A stretch of 64,000 bases of DNA, from NCBI RefSeq assembly GCF_014648855.1, contig NZ_BMRX01000013.1, forward strand, positions 1-64,000, written 5' to 3'. The notes below the pieces were generated by a model. That model did no database searches, was not told the origin of the DNA, and saw only the letters and a list, made by a program, of their open reading frames with translations. Shown here piece by piece: positions 50,070-58,332 of this stretch (within the stretch, counting starts at the first letter, position 1; every line of letters starts with the position of its first letter). Origin of the DNA: Streptomyces parvulus. Its GTDB lineage: Bacteria; Actinomycetota; Actinomycetes; Streptomycetales; Streptomycetaceae. Position numbers and translations under genes: made by a program.

Positions 50070-50726
50070 ATGGACCGCGCAGCGGTGTTCGACGTCGACG
50101 GGACCCTCGTCGACACCAATCATCTGCACGTCGTCTGCTGGTGGGAGGCGTTCCGGCAGGCGGGGCACGAGGTGCCGATGCACGCCGTGCTCCGGGCCGT
50201 CGGGCTGCCCTCCTCGGACCTCGTGGGGCATCTGCTGGGAGAGGACCGGGACAGGGACCGGGACGCGGAGCTGAGCGCCGCGCACAAGGCGCTCTACGGG
50301 CAGTACTTCGACCGCCTGCCCGCGCTGCCGGACGCCGGGCGGCTGCTGCGCCGCCTGGCCGGCGACGGCTGGAAGGTGGTGCTCGCCACGTCCGCCGGCG
50401 GACCGGAGCTGGGTGCGCTGCGGCGGGCGATCGACGCGGACGACGCGATCGCGGCCACCGCGAGCGCGGACGACGTGGAGGAGGGCAAACCGTCCCCGGA
50501 GCCGGTCGAGCACGCGCTGGAGCTGGCCGGGGTGCCCGCGGAGCGGGCCGTCTTCGTGGGCGACACGGTGTGGGACATGCGGGCCGGCAGCCGCGCCGGG
50601 GTGCGCTGCGTCGCGGTCCTGTGCGGCGGTCTGCCCCGCGCCGACCTGGAGGAGGCGGGCGCGGACGCGGTCTACGCCGACCCAGCCGAGCTGCTGGCCT
50701 CCCTGGAGCGGAGCCCGCTCGCCTGA
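50070..50726 (+). CDS. HAD-superfamily hydrolase
   Basis: A 218-residue phosphatase of the HAD class, subfamily with a helical cap. Motifs: FDVDGTLVDTN (nucleophile Asp and acid Asp), ATSAGG, Lys in EGKPSPEP and VGDTVWD. Phosphoglycolate-phosphatase-like. No signal peptide. Substrate unknown. It may be co-transcribed with the PHP gene. Confidence 0.9.
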   Translation: MDRAAVFDVDGTLVDTNHLHVVCWWEAFRQAGHEVPMHAVLRAVGLPSSDLVGHLLGEDRDRDRDAELSAAHKALYGQYFDRLPALPDAGRLLRRLAGDGWKVVLATSAGGPELGALRRAIDADDAIAATASADDVEEGKPSPEPVEHALELAGVPAERAVFVGDTVWDMRAGSRAGVRCVAVLCGGLPRADLEEAGADAVYADPAELLASLERSPLA

Positions 50727-51078
50727 GGGGGTGACCCACCTCACCCCGTGAGGGGCCTGAGGGCGGAACACCGGGTGCTCTCGTCCCGTTGTAGAGGTCG
50801 TGGGTACGGATGGGACAGTGTCCCCGGGCCTCACCTTTTGCCCACAGGGACGATCGTTCGGCTGAAGCCCTGTGGAGCGTTTCGCCGAGAGGCGACCGCC
50901 ATCCGTACCCGCCTCAGTGCCGCCCCGGCCGTGATTCCCCCGTCGCGGTCGGGGCTTCCCCATGTCCGCCCGTCCGCTCGTCCGTCCGTCCGCCCCTTCG
51001 CGCCCCGGCCCCGGGTGCCTTTCCGGCGCGCTGGGTACCCGGTGACCTCGTGCGGCAAGCGGCCGAGAGGAGCGCCAG
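50727..51078. other. Intergenic region between HAD and epimerase genes
   Basis: About 350 bases, both flanking genes rightward. A small complementary pair (CCTCAC, CCC, GTGAGG; near 50741) directly follows the HAD gene and could help end its transcript. The rest is GC-rich without a supportable gene or clear promoter. Reading frames in it are shadows with no ribosome-binding sites. Confidence 0.4.
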
Positions 51079-52110
51079 GTGAGTGGCGGAGCGGGCAGCA
51101 GGATCGTGGTCACGGGTGCCACCGGCAACGTGGGCACCAGCGTGGTGAAGCTTCTGTCGGAGGATCCGGAGGTGGGGTCGGTCCTGGGGCTGGCCCGGCG
51201 GATCCCCGGGTGGACGCCGGAGCGGACGGAGTGGGCCGCGGTCGACCTGGCCTCGGACCGGGCCGACCTGGGCGCGCACTTCGCGGGCGCGGACGCGGTG
51301 GTGCACCTGGCCTGGGCCTTCCAGCCGACGCACGACCCCGCGACGACCTGGCGCACCAACGTTCTGGGCTCCCTGCGGGTCTTCGAGGCGGTGGCCGCCG
51401 CCGGGGTGCCGGCGCTGGTGCACGCCTCGTCGGTGGGGGCGTACTCGCCGGGGCCCAAGGACCGCGCGGTGGACGAGTCGTGGCCGACGCACGGCTGGCC
51501 GGACGCCGCGTACTGCCGGGAGAAGGCCTATCTGGAACGCACCCTGGACATCTTCGAGCGGGACCACCCGGGGATCAGGGTGGTGCGGATGCGCCCCGCG
51601 TTCCTGTTCAAGCGGGAGTCGGCCAGCGAGCAGCGCCGGATCTTCGGCGGCAGGTTCCTGCCCGGCCCGGCGGCCCGCCCCGGGGCACTGCCCTTCCTGC
51701 CGGACATCCCCGGTCTGCGGGTGCAGGCGTTGCACACCGACGACGCGGCCCACGCCTATCGGCTGGCGGTGCGCTCCGAGGACGCGCGGGGTCCTTACAA
51801 CCTCGCGGCGGAGCCGGTCGTGGACGCGGAGGTGCTGGGCCGGATGTTCGGTGCGCGTCCGGTGCGGCTGCCCCGGACCGCCGCCCGTTCGGCGATCGCC
51901 GCCGCGTGGGGGCTGCGGCTGCTGCCGGCCTCGCCGCACCTGTTCGACGCGGTACTGCGGCTGCCGCTGATGGACTGCACGCGGGCGCGGGTGGAGCTGG
52001 GCTGGCGGCCGACGCGGTCGGCCACGGAGGTGCTGGAGGAGTTCCTGGGCGGCCTGCGCGAGGGCGCGGGCACGGACACGGCGCCGATGCGGGGGCGCAA
52101 GGTCGGCTGA
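51079..52110 (+). CDS. NAD-dependent epimerase/dehydratase (extended SDR)
   Basis: A 343-residue SDR-family protein. Rossmann motif TGATGNVGTSVVK; active-site YCREK (Tyr and Lys). It lacks markers of known sugar epimerases, so its substrate is unknown. It starts at GTG behind GAGAGGAG. Three GC-rich repeats follow its stop. Confidence 0.87.
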   Translation: MSGGAGSRIVVTGATGNVGTSVVKLLSEDPEVGSVLGLARRIPGWTPERTEWAAVDLASDRADLGAHFAGADAVVHLAWAFQPTHDPATTWRTNVLGSLRVFEAVAAAGVPALVHASSVGAYSPGPKDRAVDESWPTHGWPDAAYCREKAYLERTLDIFERDHPGIRVVRMRPAFLFKRESASEQRRIFGGRFLPGPAARPGALPFLPDIPGLRVQALHTDDAAHAYRLAVRSEDARGPYNLAAEPVVDAEVLGRMFGARPVRLPRTAARSAIAAAWGLRLLPASPHLFDAVLRLPLMDCTRARVELGWRPTRSATEVLEEFLGGLREGAGTDTAPMRGRKVG

Positions 52111-52121
52111 GCGGTCCGCGT

Positions 52122-52241
52122 CCCGTGGGCGGGGGGCGCGCACCCGGTCCGCCCCCCTGGGGCACGTGGGAGGGGGCGGGCACCCGGCCCGACCGCTGGT
52201 CCACGTGGGAGGGGGCGGGCACCGGGCCCGCCCCCCTGATC
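52122..52241. repeat. Three tandem GC-rich repeats of about 40 bases
   Basis: Three imperfect copies of a unit built around CACGTGGGAGGGGGCGGGCA, starting near 52122, 52163 and 52202. Each can fold into a hairpin; the last is perfect (separate entry). They lie between convergent genes. Copy number may vary between strains. Confidence 0.7.
52211..52235. terminator. Perfect GC hairpin in the last repeat
   Basis: GGGGGCGGGC and GCCCGCCCCC pair fully with a 5-base loop, between the convergent epimerase gene and the gene at 52268. It should stop transcription in both directions. Confidence 0.75.
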
Positions 52242-52267
52242 CACGATCCAGGCTTTCGTGCGTGCCG

Positions 52268-52579
52268 TCAGCCGGAGGACTCGTCGGGCACCGGGTGCTC
52301 GGGGTGGACGGCGGCCGAGTGCGGGGCGCCCTGGCGGCCGGTTCCGGCCTCGTCCGTGTCGGGAACGTCGTCGGCGGGTTCGGCGGCGTCCTCGTCGCCC
52401 TCGCCGGTCCCGGCCTCCTCGTCGCGGTCCGCAGGATCGCCCTGGAGGTGCTCACGCTGCTCGCGGGTGGGCGCCGCGGCCTCCCACGGGTCGTCACCGG
52501 CACCGGCCTGCTGGTCCGGCAGGTCCCGGGGAACGGGGGCGCCGTTCTCGCCCGGCCCCTCCTGGCGGTGGTCGGTCAC
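52268..52579 (-). CDS. Acidic, disordered hypothetical protein
   Basis: A 103-residue protein starting at GTG behind a strong GGAAGGAG site. It is dominated by Asp, Glu, Gly, Ala and Pro (such as GDPADRDEEAGTGEGDEDAAEP), with no hydrophobic core, so it is probably disordered. No domain recognised. It follows the ROK gene by 70 bases on the same strand. Low-complexity genes can be overcalled, but the ribosome-binding site supports it. Confidence 0.55.
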   Translation of the reverse strand: MTDHRQEGPGENGAPVPRDLPDQQAGAGDDPWEAAAPTREQREHLQGDPADRDEEAGTGEGDEDAAEPADDVPDTDEAGTGRQGAPHSAAVHPEHPVPDESSG

Positions 52580-52649
52580 TGCGCGCTCCTTCCGGTGGTG
52601 CTCCTGCACGTCCGACCGCACCGGGTACCCCGCGCCACCTCGCATAACC

Positions 52650-53939
52650 TCAGTGCGGCGCCCGCTCCTCCAGCGCCGTGCGCCAGGCGGGCTCCGGGTA
52701 CTCGGGCGCCGGTTCGGGTCGCCGGCCGCCGCGGGTGAAGAAGTCGGCCAGCGGCAGGATCGCGGCGCCCACGGTGACGGCGTCCGGGCCGAGCCGCCCC
52801 AGGTCGACCGTCACCCGCTGGGCCGGGTGGCGCAGGGCGTACGACACGGCGTGGCGGCGGACGGCGGGCAGGAAGCGGGTGCCGAGTTGGAGGCCGGCCC
52901 AGCCGCCGATGAGGATGCGCTCGGGCTGGAAGAGGTTGATGAGGTCGGACAGCCCGGCGCCCAGGTACTCGGCGGTCTCCTCCAGGACCGAGAGCGCGAC
53001 CGGGTCGGCGTCCCCGCCGTCCGCCGGGTAGGCGGCGGCGAGCATGGCGGTCAGGGCGGTCTCCTCGTCGGTGCCCGCGGGCACCCGTCCGCCCTCCTCG
53101 CGCCAGCGGGCCAGCAGCGACTCGGCGCCGGCGTAGGCCTCCAGGCAGCCGAGCGCGCCGCACCGGCAGCGGCGCCCCCTGACCCGGACCGTCAGGTGCC
53201 CCCACTCGACGGCCCGGCCCTGCTCGGCCTCGGGCGTGACCAGGCTGGCGCCGACGCCGGAACCGAAGAGGACGACGACGGCGTTGCGCGCGCCGCGGCC
53301 CGCGCCGAACCACATCTCGGCCTGGCCGAGGGTCTTGGCGCCGTTGTCGATGAAGTAGGGGACGGTGTCGGGCAGCGGGGACCCGGCGCGCAGCAGGGCC
53401 TCCAGCGGGACCGCGTCCCAGCCGATGGTCTGGCCGTGCACCACGGCGCCGCGGTCCGGGGTGTGCTCGACGATGCCGGGGACGCCGACCCCGGCGCCGA
53501 GCAGCCGCTCGGGCGGGAGTCCGGCCGCGGCCAGCACCTCGGCGATGCCGTCGCGGATGTGGCCGACGATGACCTCGACGTCGTAGCCCTGCTGGGTCAG
53601 CGGGCGTTCGGCCCGGGCGAGTTCGGTGAGGGTCAGGTCGAACAGCTCGACGCGCACCCGGGTCTCGCCGACGTCCACGCCGATCATGTGGCCGCTGGCG
53701 GGGGCCACGCGCAGCAGGGTGCGGGGGCGGCCGCCGTCGGAGTCGACGCTGCCCGCCTCCTCCACCAGGCCGTCGGCGACCAGGTCGGCGACGACGTTGC
53801 TGACCGAGCCGGAGCTGAGGCCGGTCGCCGGGCCCAGTTCGAAGCGGCTGAGGGGGCCGTCGAAGTAGAGCCGCTGGAGCACGGCCGTACGGTTGGCCCT
53901 TCTCAGGTCGCGCACCGTGCGCCCGTTCCGCCCCGCCAT
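52650..53939 (-). CDS. ROK-family transcriptional regulator
   Basis: A 429-residue NagC/XylR-type repressor. An N-terminal winged helix-turn-helix (about 10-70, LSRFELGPATGLSSGSVSNVV) is followed by a sugar-kinase-like ROK domain with GVDVGETRVRVELFD and the zinc site CRCGALGCLE. ROK repressors bind DNA and respond to a sugar. It is divergent from the second FBP gene, 199 bases away. A palindrome (54016-54028) and an inverted repeat (54083-54107) lie between them. No sugar transporter is adjacent, so the ligand is unknown. Confidence 0.92.
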   Translation of the reverse strand: MAGRNGRTVRDLRRANRTAVLQRLYFDGPLSRFELGPATGLSSGSVSNVVADLVADGLVEEAGSVDSDGGRPRTLLRVAPASGHMIGVDVGETRVRVELFDLTLTELARAERPLTQQGYDVEVIVGHIRDGIAEVLAAAGLPPERLLGAGVGVPGIVEHTPDRGAVVHGQTIGWDAVPLEALLRAGSPLPDTVPYFIDNGAKTLGQAEMWFGAGRGARNAVVVLFGSGVGASLVTPEAEQGRAVEWGHLTVRVRGRRCRCGALGCLEAYAGAESLLARWREEGGRVPAGTDEETALTAMLAAAYPADGGDADPVALSVLEETAEYLGAGLSDLINLFQPERILIGGWAGLQLGTRFLPAVRRHAVSYALRHPAQRVTVDLGRLGPDAVTVGAAILPLADFFTRGGRRPEPAPEYPEPAWRTALEERAPH

Positions 53940-54015
53940 GTGACCCCTTCCCTACCGTGCCCGGTCTGCAAGATACCCCGCCACCCGGCCGCACGCGACT
54001 TCCCTCGGTCCTTAA

Positions 54016-54028
54016 TTCATGCTATGAA
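54016..54028. promoter_or_regulatory. Palindrome near the ROK gene start
   Basis: TTCAT, GCT, ATGAA: 5-base arms around three bases, in an AT-rich pocket 77 bases upstream of the ROK gene. A possible autoregulatory operator. Basis: seen; role inferred. Confidence 0.4.
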
Positions 54029-54047
54029 CTCGCGCCCCCGAAAAGTG

Positions 54048-54107
54048 TTGGCCCCTCCCCTCTCCGGCTATCTAGGATAGGCGTAAACCTAGAACCTCTA
54101 GGTTTAC
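54048..54107 (+). promoter_or_regulatory. Promoter and inverted-repeat operator of the second FBP gene
   Basis: TTGGCC (54048-54053) and TAGGAT (54073-54078) form a plausible housekeeping promoter with 19-base spacing. Overlapping the expected start site is an inverted repeat with perfect 11-base arms GTAAACCTAGA (54083-54093) and TCTAGGTTTAC (54097-54107), spaced by three bases. CTATC/GATAG flank the -10 as a second small palindrome. A repressor bound here would block initiation. It lies 31 bases before the FBP start. Confidence 0.75.
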
Positions 54108-54138
54108 ATCGCTTCCGCACCCGAAGGAGAGGCTCACC

Positions 54139-54633
54139 ATGAGAGCACTCACCGAGCAGGACATCCGCGCCTCTTTCGTGAACTGCTCCAAGGGGGAGGC
54201 CAAGCGCCTGCCCCTCCCCCGCGATCTCGGCGAACGCCCCTGGGACGATCTCGACTTCCTGGGCTGGCGGGATCCGGGCGCGCCCGACCGGAGCTATCTG
54301 GTCGCGGACCTCGACGGACGCCCGACCGGTCTGTCCCTGCGCTTCCAGCAGGGCCGGTCCGGCTACTTCCAGCGCAGCCTGTGCGCGCTGTGCCTGACCA
54401 CCCATCCCCGGGGCGGCGTGTCACTGATGACGGCGCGCCGGGCCGGCGCGGCCGGGCGCGAGGGCAACTCGGTGGGGCTGTACATGTGCACGGACCTGGC
54501 CTGCTCGCTGTACCTGCGCGGCAGGAAGGTGTCGAAGAGCGGGGCGCGTTTCGAGGAGAGCCTCACCCTGGAGGAGCAGGTGGCCCGGACCGTGGGCAAC
54601 CTCTCCGCGTTCCTGGCCAAGGTGACCGCCTGA
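54139..54633 (+). CDS. FBP-domain protein (EF-G-binding, FusB-type zinc finger), copy 2
   Basis: A 164-residue paralogue of the protein at 46646, alike along its whole length. Zinc ligands: C82 and C85 (CALC), C117 and C122 (CTDLAC). The N-terminal block ASFVNCSKGEAKRLPLP is nearly the same. Unlike copy 1 it has a short leader and a strong operator over its promoter, so the two copies are regulated differently. The family can rescue EF-G from fusidic-acid-stalled ribosomes. EF-G binding is not shown for this subgroup. GAAGGAGAG ribosome-binding site. Confidence 0.88.
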   Translation: MRALTEQDIRASFVNCSKGEAKRLPLPRDLGERPWDDLDFLGWRDPGAPDRSYLVADLDGRPTGLSLRFQQGRSGYFQRSLCALCLTTHPRGGVSLMTARRAGAAGREGNSVGLYMCTDLACSLYLRGRKVSKSGARFEESLTLEEQVARTVGNLSAFLAKVTA

Positions 54634-54747
54634 GCTTCACCGAGGCACGCCGCCGTACGGCGCGTGGAACCACTCCCGCCCCCTTTGTCCGGTTACCGTC
54701 CTGTCCGGAACACGTTCGAGGCACCCGGGGAAGGGAACAGCCCGAGG

Positions 54748-56004
54748 ATGCGTGATGTACGTGAGGCCGCGCGTTCGGCACTGCGGCGGGTGAAGTGGCT
54801 CAGGGACCCCGTGGTCGCGCAGGCCCTGCGCTCGGCCGCGGCGGCCTCGATCGCCTATGTCATCGCGGTGCGGCTGACCCCCGACAAGTCGGCGGCACCG
54901 CTCACCGCACCGCTCACCGCGCTGCTGGTCGTGCAGGTCACCCTGTACGCCACGCTCAAGATGAGCTTCCGCAGGGTGAACGCGGTGGTGGCCGGCGTGC
55001 TGGTGGCCATCGCCTTCAGCCAGCTGGTGGGGCTCAGCTGGTGGAGCCTGGCCCTGCTGATCGTGGCGGCCCTCGGCGTCGGACACCTGGTGCGGGCGCA
55101 CGAGTTCACCGCCGAGGTGGCCATCAGCGCGATGCTGGTGCTCGGGGTGACGTCGCACGGCAGCCTGGCGTGGGCGCGGGTGGTGGAGACCCTGATCGGG
55201 GCGGTCGTGGGGCTGGCCTTCAATCTGCTCCTCGCCCCTCCGGTGTGGGTGGAGCAGGCCGGCGAGTCCATCGAGGAGCTGGCCCGGCGGGTGCGCCAGC
55301 TGATGCTGCGGATGGGCGAGGAGGCCGCCGACAGCACGCCGTTCCACGAGGCGGCGGCCCGGCTGCACGAGGCACGCCGGCTGGACCACGACATCGGGGA
55401 GGTGGACGAGGACCTGCGCCAGGCCGAGGACAGCCTGCGGCTCAACCCCCGCGTGCGGGAGGGGCTGCTGCACCGGGTCGTGCTGCGCACCGGCCTGGAC
55501 ACGCTGGAGATCTGCACGGTGGTCATGCGGGTCCTCGCGCGCAGCTTCACGGACCTCGCGAAGGAGCGTGAGCCGGAGCCCCTGTTCCCGCCGGAGACGG
55601 GCGCCACCGTCCAGCAGCTGCTGTCCGAGATCGCCGACGCCGTGGTGAGCTTCGCGGTGCTGGTCACCACGAGCGCCAGCGAGAACGCCGAGTCGGCCGA
55701 GGAGCGCCTCTCCAGCGAGCTGCGCCAGGCCGCGGCCACCCGGGACCGGCTGGCCGAACTGCTCCTGGAGGAGGTCAGGCGCGACTCCCGGCAGTGGCAG
55801 CTGCGGGGCGCGGTCCTGGCGGAGGTCGACCGGATCATCGACGAGATGGACACCGAGCACCGCTCGCGGCGGCTCCTGGAGGAGCTGGACCGGCACACGC
55901 GCGAACAGCGCGAACGCATGCCGAGGCTGACCCGGTTGCGGGACCGGGGAAGGGCGGTGCTGCGGAGGCGGAACCGCGGCGGCGCCGCCCGGCGTTCCCC
56001 CTGA
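54748..56004 (+). CDS. Aromatic acid exporter-type (FUSC/ArAE-like) membrane protein
   Basis: A 418-residue protein. Residues about 25-165 are membrane helices of the ArAE/FUSC type (ALRSAAAASIAYVIAVRLTP, LTALLVVQVTLYATLK). Residues about 170-418 are a long, charged, mostly helical cytoplasmic part (coiled-coil-like) ending in an Arg-rich tail. In bacteria related proteins export aromatic acids; here substrate is unknown. The ATG at 54748 starts the conserved region. Confidence 0.82.
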   Translation: MRDVREAARSALRRVKWLRDPVVAQALRSAAAASIAYVIAVRLTPDKSAAPLTAPLTALLVVQVTLYATLKMSFRRVNAVVAGVLVAIAFSQLVGLSWWSLALLIVAALGVGHLVRAHEFTAEVAISAMLVLGVTSHGSLAWARVVETLIGAVVGLAFNLLLAPPVWVEQAGESIEELARRVRQLMLRMGEEAADSTPFHEAAARLHEARRLDHDIGEVDEDLRQAEDSLRLNPRVREGLLHRVVLRTGLDTLEICTVVMRVLARSFTDLAKEREPEPLFPPETGATVQQLLSEIADAVVSFAVLVTTSASENAESAEERLSSELRQAAATRDRLAELLLEEVRRDSRQWQLRGAVLAEVDRIIDEMDTEHRSRRLLEELDRHTREQRERMPRLTRLRDRGRAVLRRRNRGGAARRSP

Positions 56005-56035
56005 GGAAGGACGGACGAGGACGAGGGGCGTGGGA

Positions 56036-57067
56036 ATGACCGACACCGGTGTGCGGATCGACGGGAACCGGCTGCTGCTGCCGGGGGGTGCCGTGGTGCG
56101 GTTCGTCCGCACCCTGCGGCTGCCCGAGGAGGGGACCCACCCCCTGCCGCCGGGGCTCGGCGAGTTCCCGGTCCGCCGGGTGGCGGACTACCCGGACACG
56201 GTGCCGGAGGCCTGGCGGGCGCGCGGCGGCGTGATGCTGCCGGTGTACCTGCGGGAGGCCATGTGGCTGAGTTTCGCGGGCACCCGGGAGCCCGCCGCGC
56301 TCCAGGTCGGGGTGGGCAAGGTGTGCGCGGTCTCGGGCCGGCCCTGGAGCGGGAAGCTCTCCCGCGATCCGCAGAACTACGTGGTGCTGCCCCGCCAGCC
56401 GTGGCTGGACGGCATCAACTCCGGGACGGGCACGGTCCGTCAGTTCGTGGCGGTGCCGCTCGGCATGGGAGCGACCGTCGAGGGACAGGTGACCGGCGAG
56501 GAGGTGTGGGGCGGGGTCCAGTTGCAGGACTTCCGGCTGAACGAGCGCGAACTGGCCCGGTGGCGGGAGGCGGAACGGCTACGGGCCGGGGCGGTTCCGC
56601 GCGGGGCCTTCGGGGCGGCGATGCCCGCACCGGCCGCTCCGGGCGCCGCCCCCTCCTACGGGGGTGCGGCTCGGGCCCGGTCCGCGCCGGCGATGGGGCT
56701 GGGCGTCGGCGGGTCCATGCGCCAGGAGGTGTACCGCGACGAACGGCCGCTGGAGCACTGGGCCGAGAGCCCGGCGGGCCGGGTCTTCGTGCACCTGGTG
56801 ACGCCGCCCCAGTGGCGGCGCGTCACGGGCGAGGAGCCGCCGCCGTCGCCGGTGGACCGGGCCGCGTACACCCGGGCGGGACTGCCCTGGTACGACTACT
56901 ACGACCAGGACGCGCACGACCTCGCGCCCACCGATCCCCTGCGGGACGTCAAGCCGGTCGGCGACTGGATCGGCGACGACCACGAGCCCTGGCAGGAGCC
57001 GGGACAGCAGCAGGTCCGGCCGCTGAAGGACGCACAGGGCAAGCCGGTGGAGGACGGGGACTGGTAG
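56036..57067 (+). CDS. Conserved hypothetical protein
   Basis: A 343-residue soluble protein (starts MTDTGVRIDGNRLLLPGGAVVRFVRTLRLP). It has an N-terminal globular half with REAMWLSFAG and PWSGKLSRDPQNY, an Ala/Pro-rich linker (about 190-225) and a C-terminal part with PPQWRRVTGEEPP and PWYDYYDQDA. I recognise no named domain. No signal peptide. It follows the exporter-like gene by 31 bases and may share its mRNA. GAGGGGCG precedes the ATG. Confidence 0.8.
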   Translation: MTDTGVRIDGNRLLLPGGAVVRFVRTLRLPEEGTHPLPPGLGEFPVRRVADYPDTVPEAWRARGGVMLPVYLREAMWLSFAGTREPAALQVGVGKVCAVSGRPWSGKLSRDPQNYVVLPRQPWLDGINSGTGTVRQFVAVPLGMGATVEGQVTGEEVWGGVQLQDFRLNERELARWREAERLRAGAVPRGAFGAAMPAPAAPGAAPSYGGAARARSAPAMGLGVGGSMRQEVYRDERPLEHWAESPAGRVFVHLVTPPQWRRVTGEEPPPSPVDRAAYTRAGLPWYDYYDQDAHDLAPTDPLRDVKPVGDWIGDDHEPWQEPGQQQVRPLKDAQGKPVEDGDW

Positions 57068-57120
57068 AGCGGTCCGCCCGGCCACGGCGGCACACGGCAA
57101 CGAGCGCGAGGAGCACGGTG

Positions 57121-58332
57121 ATGAGCGGTGCGGGCTGGAGCAGGCGGCGGTTCGCGGGCCTGCTGGCGGGGGCGGCCTCCGCGGCGGCGCTGCCCGCGGC
57201 GGCGGGGTGCGGCGGCTCGCCGGACGCGTCGTCGGCGGCGCCCTCCCCGGGCCGCACCGCGCCGGGGGCGAGCGCGGGCTCCGCGGGCAGGCAGCGCGAT
57301 GCCGCCGGGCCCCGGCCGCTGTACATCGGGACGTACACCTCGGCCGAGGGCGGCGGCCGGGGCATCGGCCTGGCCGAGTACGACCCCGGCACCGGGCGGA
57401 TCACCGGGCGGGGCGTCCTCACCGGAGTGGACGACCCGTCGTACCTCGCGGTCCATCCCGACGGGCGCACGCTGTACGCGGTGAGCGAGCGCGAGGCGGG
57501 GGCGGTGACCGCCGTGCGGCTCGCGGACCGGGAGATCCTGGGCAGCCGGAGCACCGGCGGCGCCGCGCCCTGCCACCTGTCCGTGCACCCGGGCGGGCGC
57601 TGGCTGTTCAGCGCCGCCTACGGATCGGGCAGCGTCGCCGTGCACCCGGTCGAGGCCTCGGGGGCGCTCGGGGAACGCACCGACCTGGTGACCCACTCGG
57701 CTCCCCCGCCCGGGCCGGGACAGGACGGTCCGCACGCGCACCAGATCGTCACCGCTCCCGACGGAGGCCACGTCCTCGCCGTGGACCTCGGCACGGACAC
57801 GGTGTACAGCTACCGCCTGGACGAGGCGTCGGGCACGCTCACCGAGGTCGCGCGAGCCGGGACCCGGCCGGGCGCCGGACCCCGGCACCTCACCTTCCAC
57901 CCGGCCGGCCGCCACGCCTACCTCGCCAACGAGGTCGACGACACCGTCGCCGTCTGCTCCTACGATCCCGGCTCCGGCCGCCTGACCGTCGGCGAGGCCC
58001 AGTCGACGGGCACGGGCTCCGGCACCAGTTACCCGGCCCAGATCCTGGTGACGCCCGACGGTTCGCACGCCTTCCTCGCCAACCGGGGCCACAACAGCCT
58101 CACGCGCTACGCGGTCGAGGCGGAGGGCGCCCGGCTGCGGCTGCTGGACACGGTGCCGGTGGGGGGCGACTTCCCGCGGCAGATCGCCTTCTCCCCCGAC
58201 GGCGGGCTGCTCTTCGCGGCCAACCAGAAGTCGGGCACCGTCAGCGTCTTCCACGTCTCCCGGGACGGTGGACTGCGCCCCGCCGGGGAGCCGTTCGCCT
58301 CATCCGTCGCCGTCTGCGCGCTGCCGCTGTAG
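57121..58332 (+). CDS. Secreted lactonase-family (6-phosphogluconolactonase-like) beta-propeller, Tat lipoprotein
   Basis: A 403-residue protein. A twin-arginine signal (SRRRFAGLLAGAASAA) is followed by a likely lipobox Cys (AAAGC, about 29). After a Ser/Pro/Gly linker comes a seven-bladed propeller of the lactonase family (IGTYTSAEGGGRGIGL, DPSYLAVHPDGRTLY, APCHLSVHPGGRWL, HPAGRHAYLAN). Cytoplasmic relatives hydrolyse 6-phosphogluconolactone, but an exported protein must act on another lactone, or be non-catalytic. Its last 33 bases overlap the convergent DUF2470 gene. Confidence 0.9.
   Translation: MSGAGWSRRRFAGLLAGAASAAALPAAAGCGGSPDASSAAPSPGRTAPGASAGSAGRQRDAAGPRPLYIGTYTSAEGGGRGIGLAEYDPGTGRITGRGVLTGVDDPSYLAVHPDGRTLYAVSEREAGAVTAVRLADREILGSRSTGGAAPCHLSVHPGGRWLFSAAYGSGSVAVHPVEASGALGERTDLVTHSAPPPGPGQDGPHAHQIVTAPDGGHVLAVDLGTDTVYSYRLDEASGTLTEVARAGTRPGAGPRHLTFHPAGRHAYLANEVDDTVAVCSYDPGSGRLTVGEAQSTGTGSGTSYPAQILVTPDGSHAFLANRGHNSLTRYAVEAEGARLRLLDTVPVGGDFPRQIAFSPDGGLLFAANQKSGTVSVFHVSRDGGLRPAGEPFASSVAVCALPL

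Noticed and set aside
52122..52241. CRISPR-like repeat array
   Set aside because: The copies are adjacent with no unique spacers, self-complementary and only three in number; no cas gene is present.
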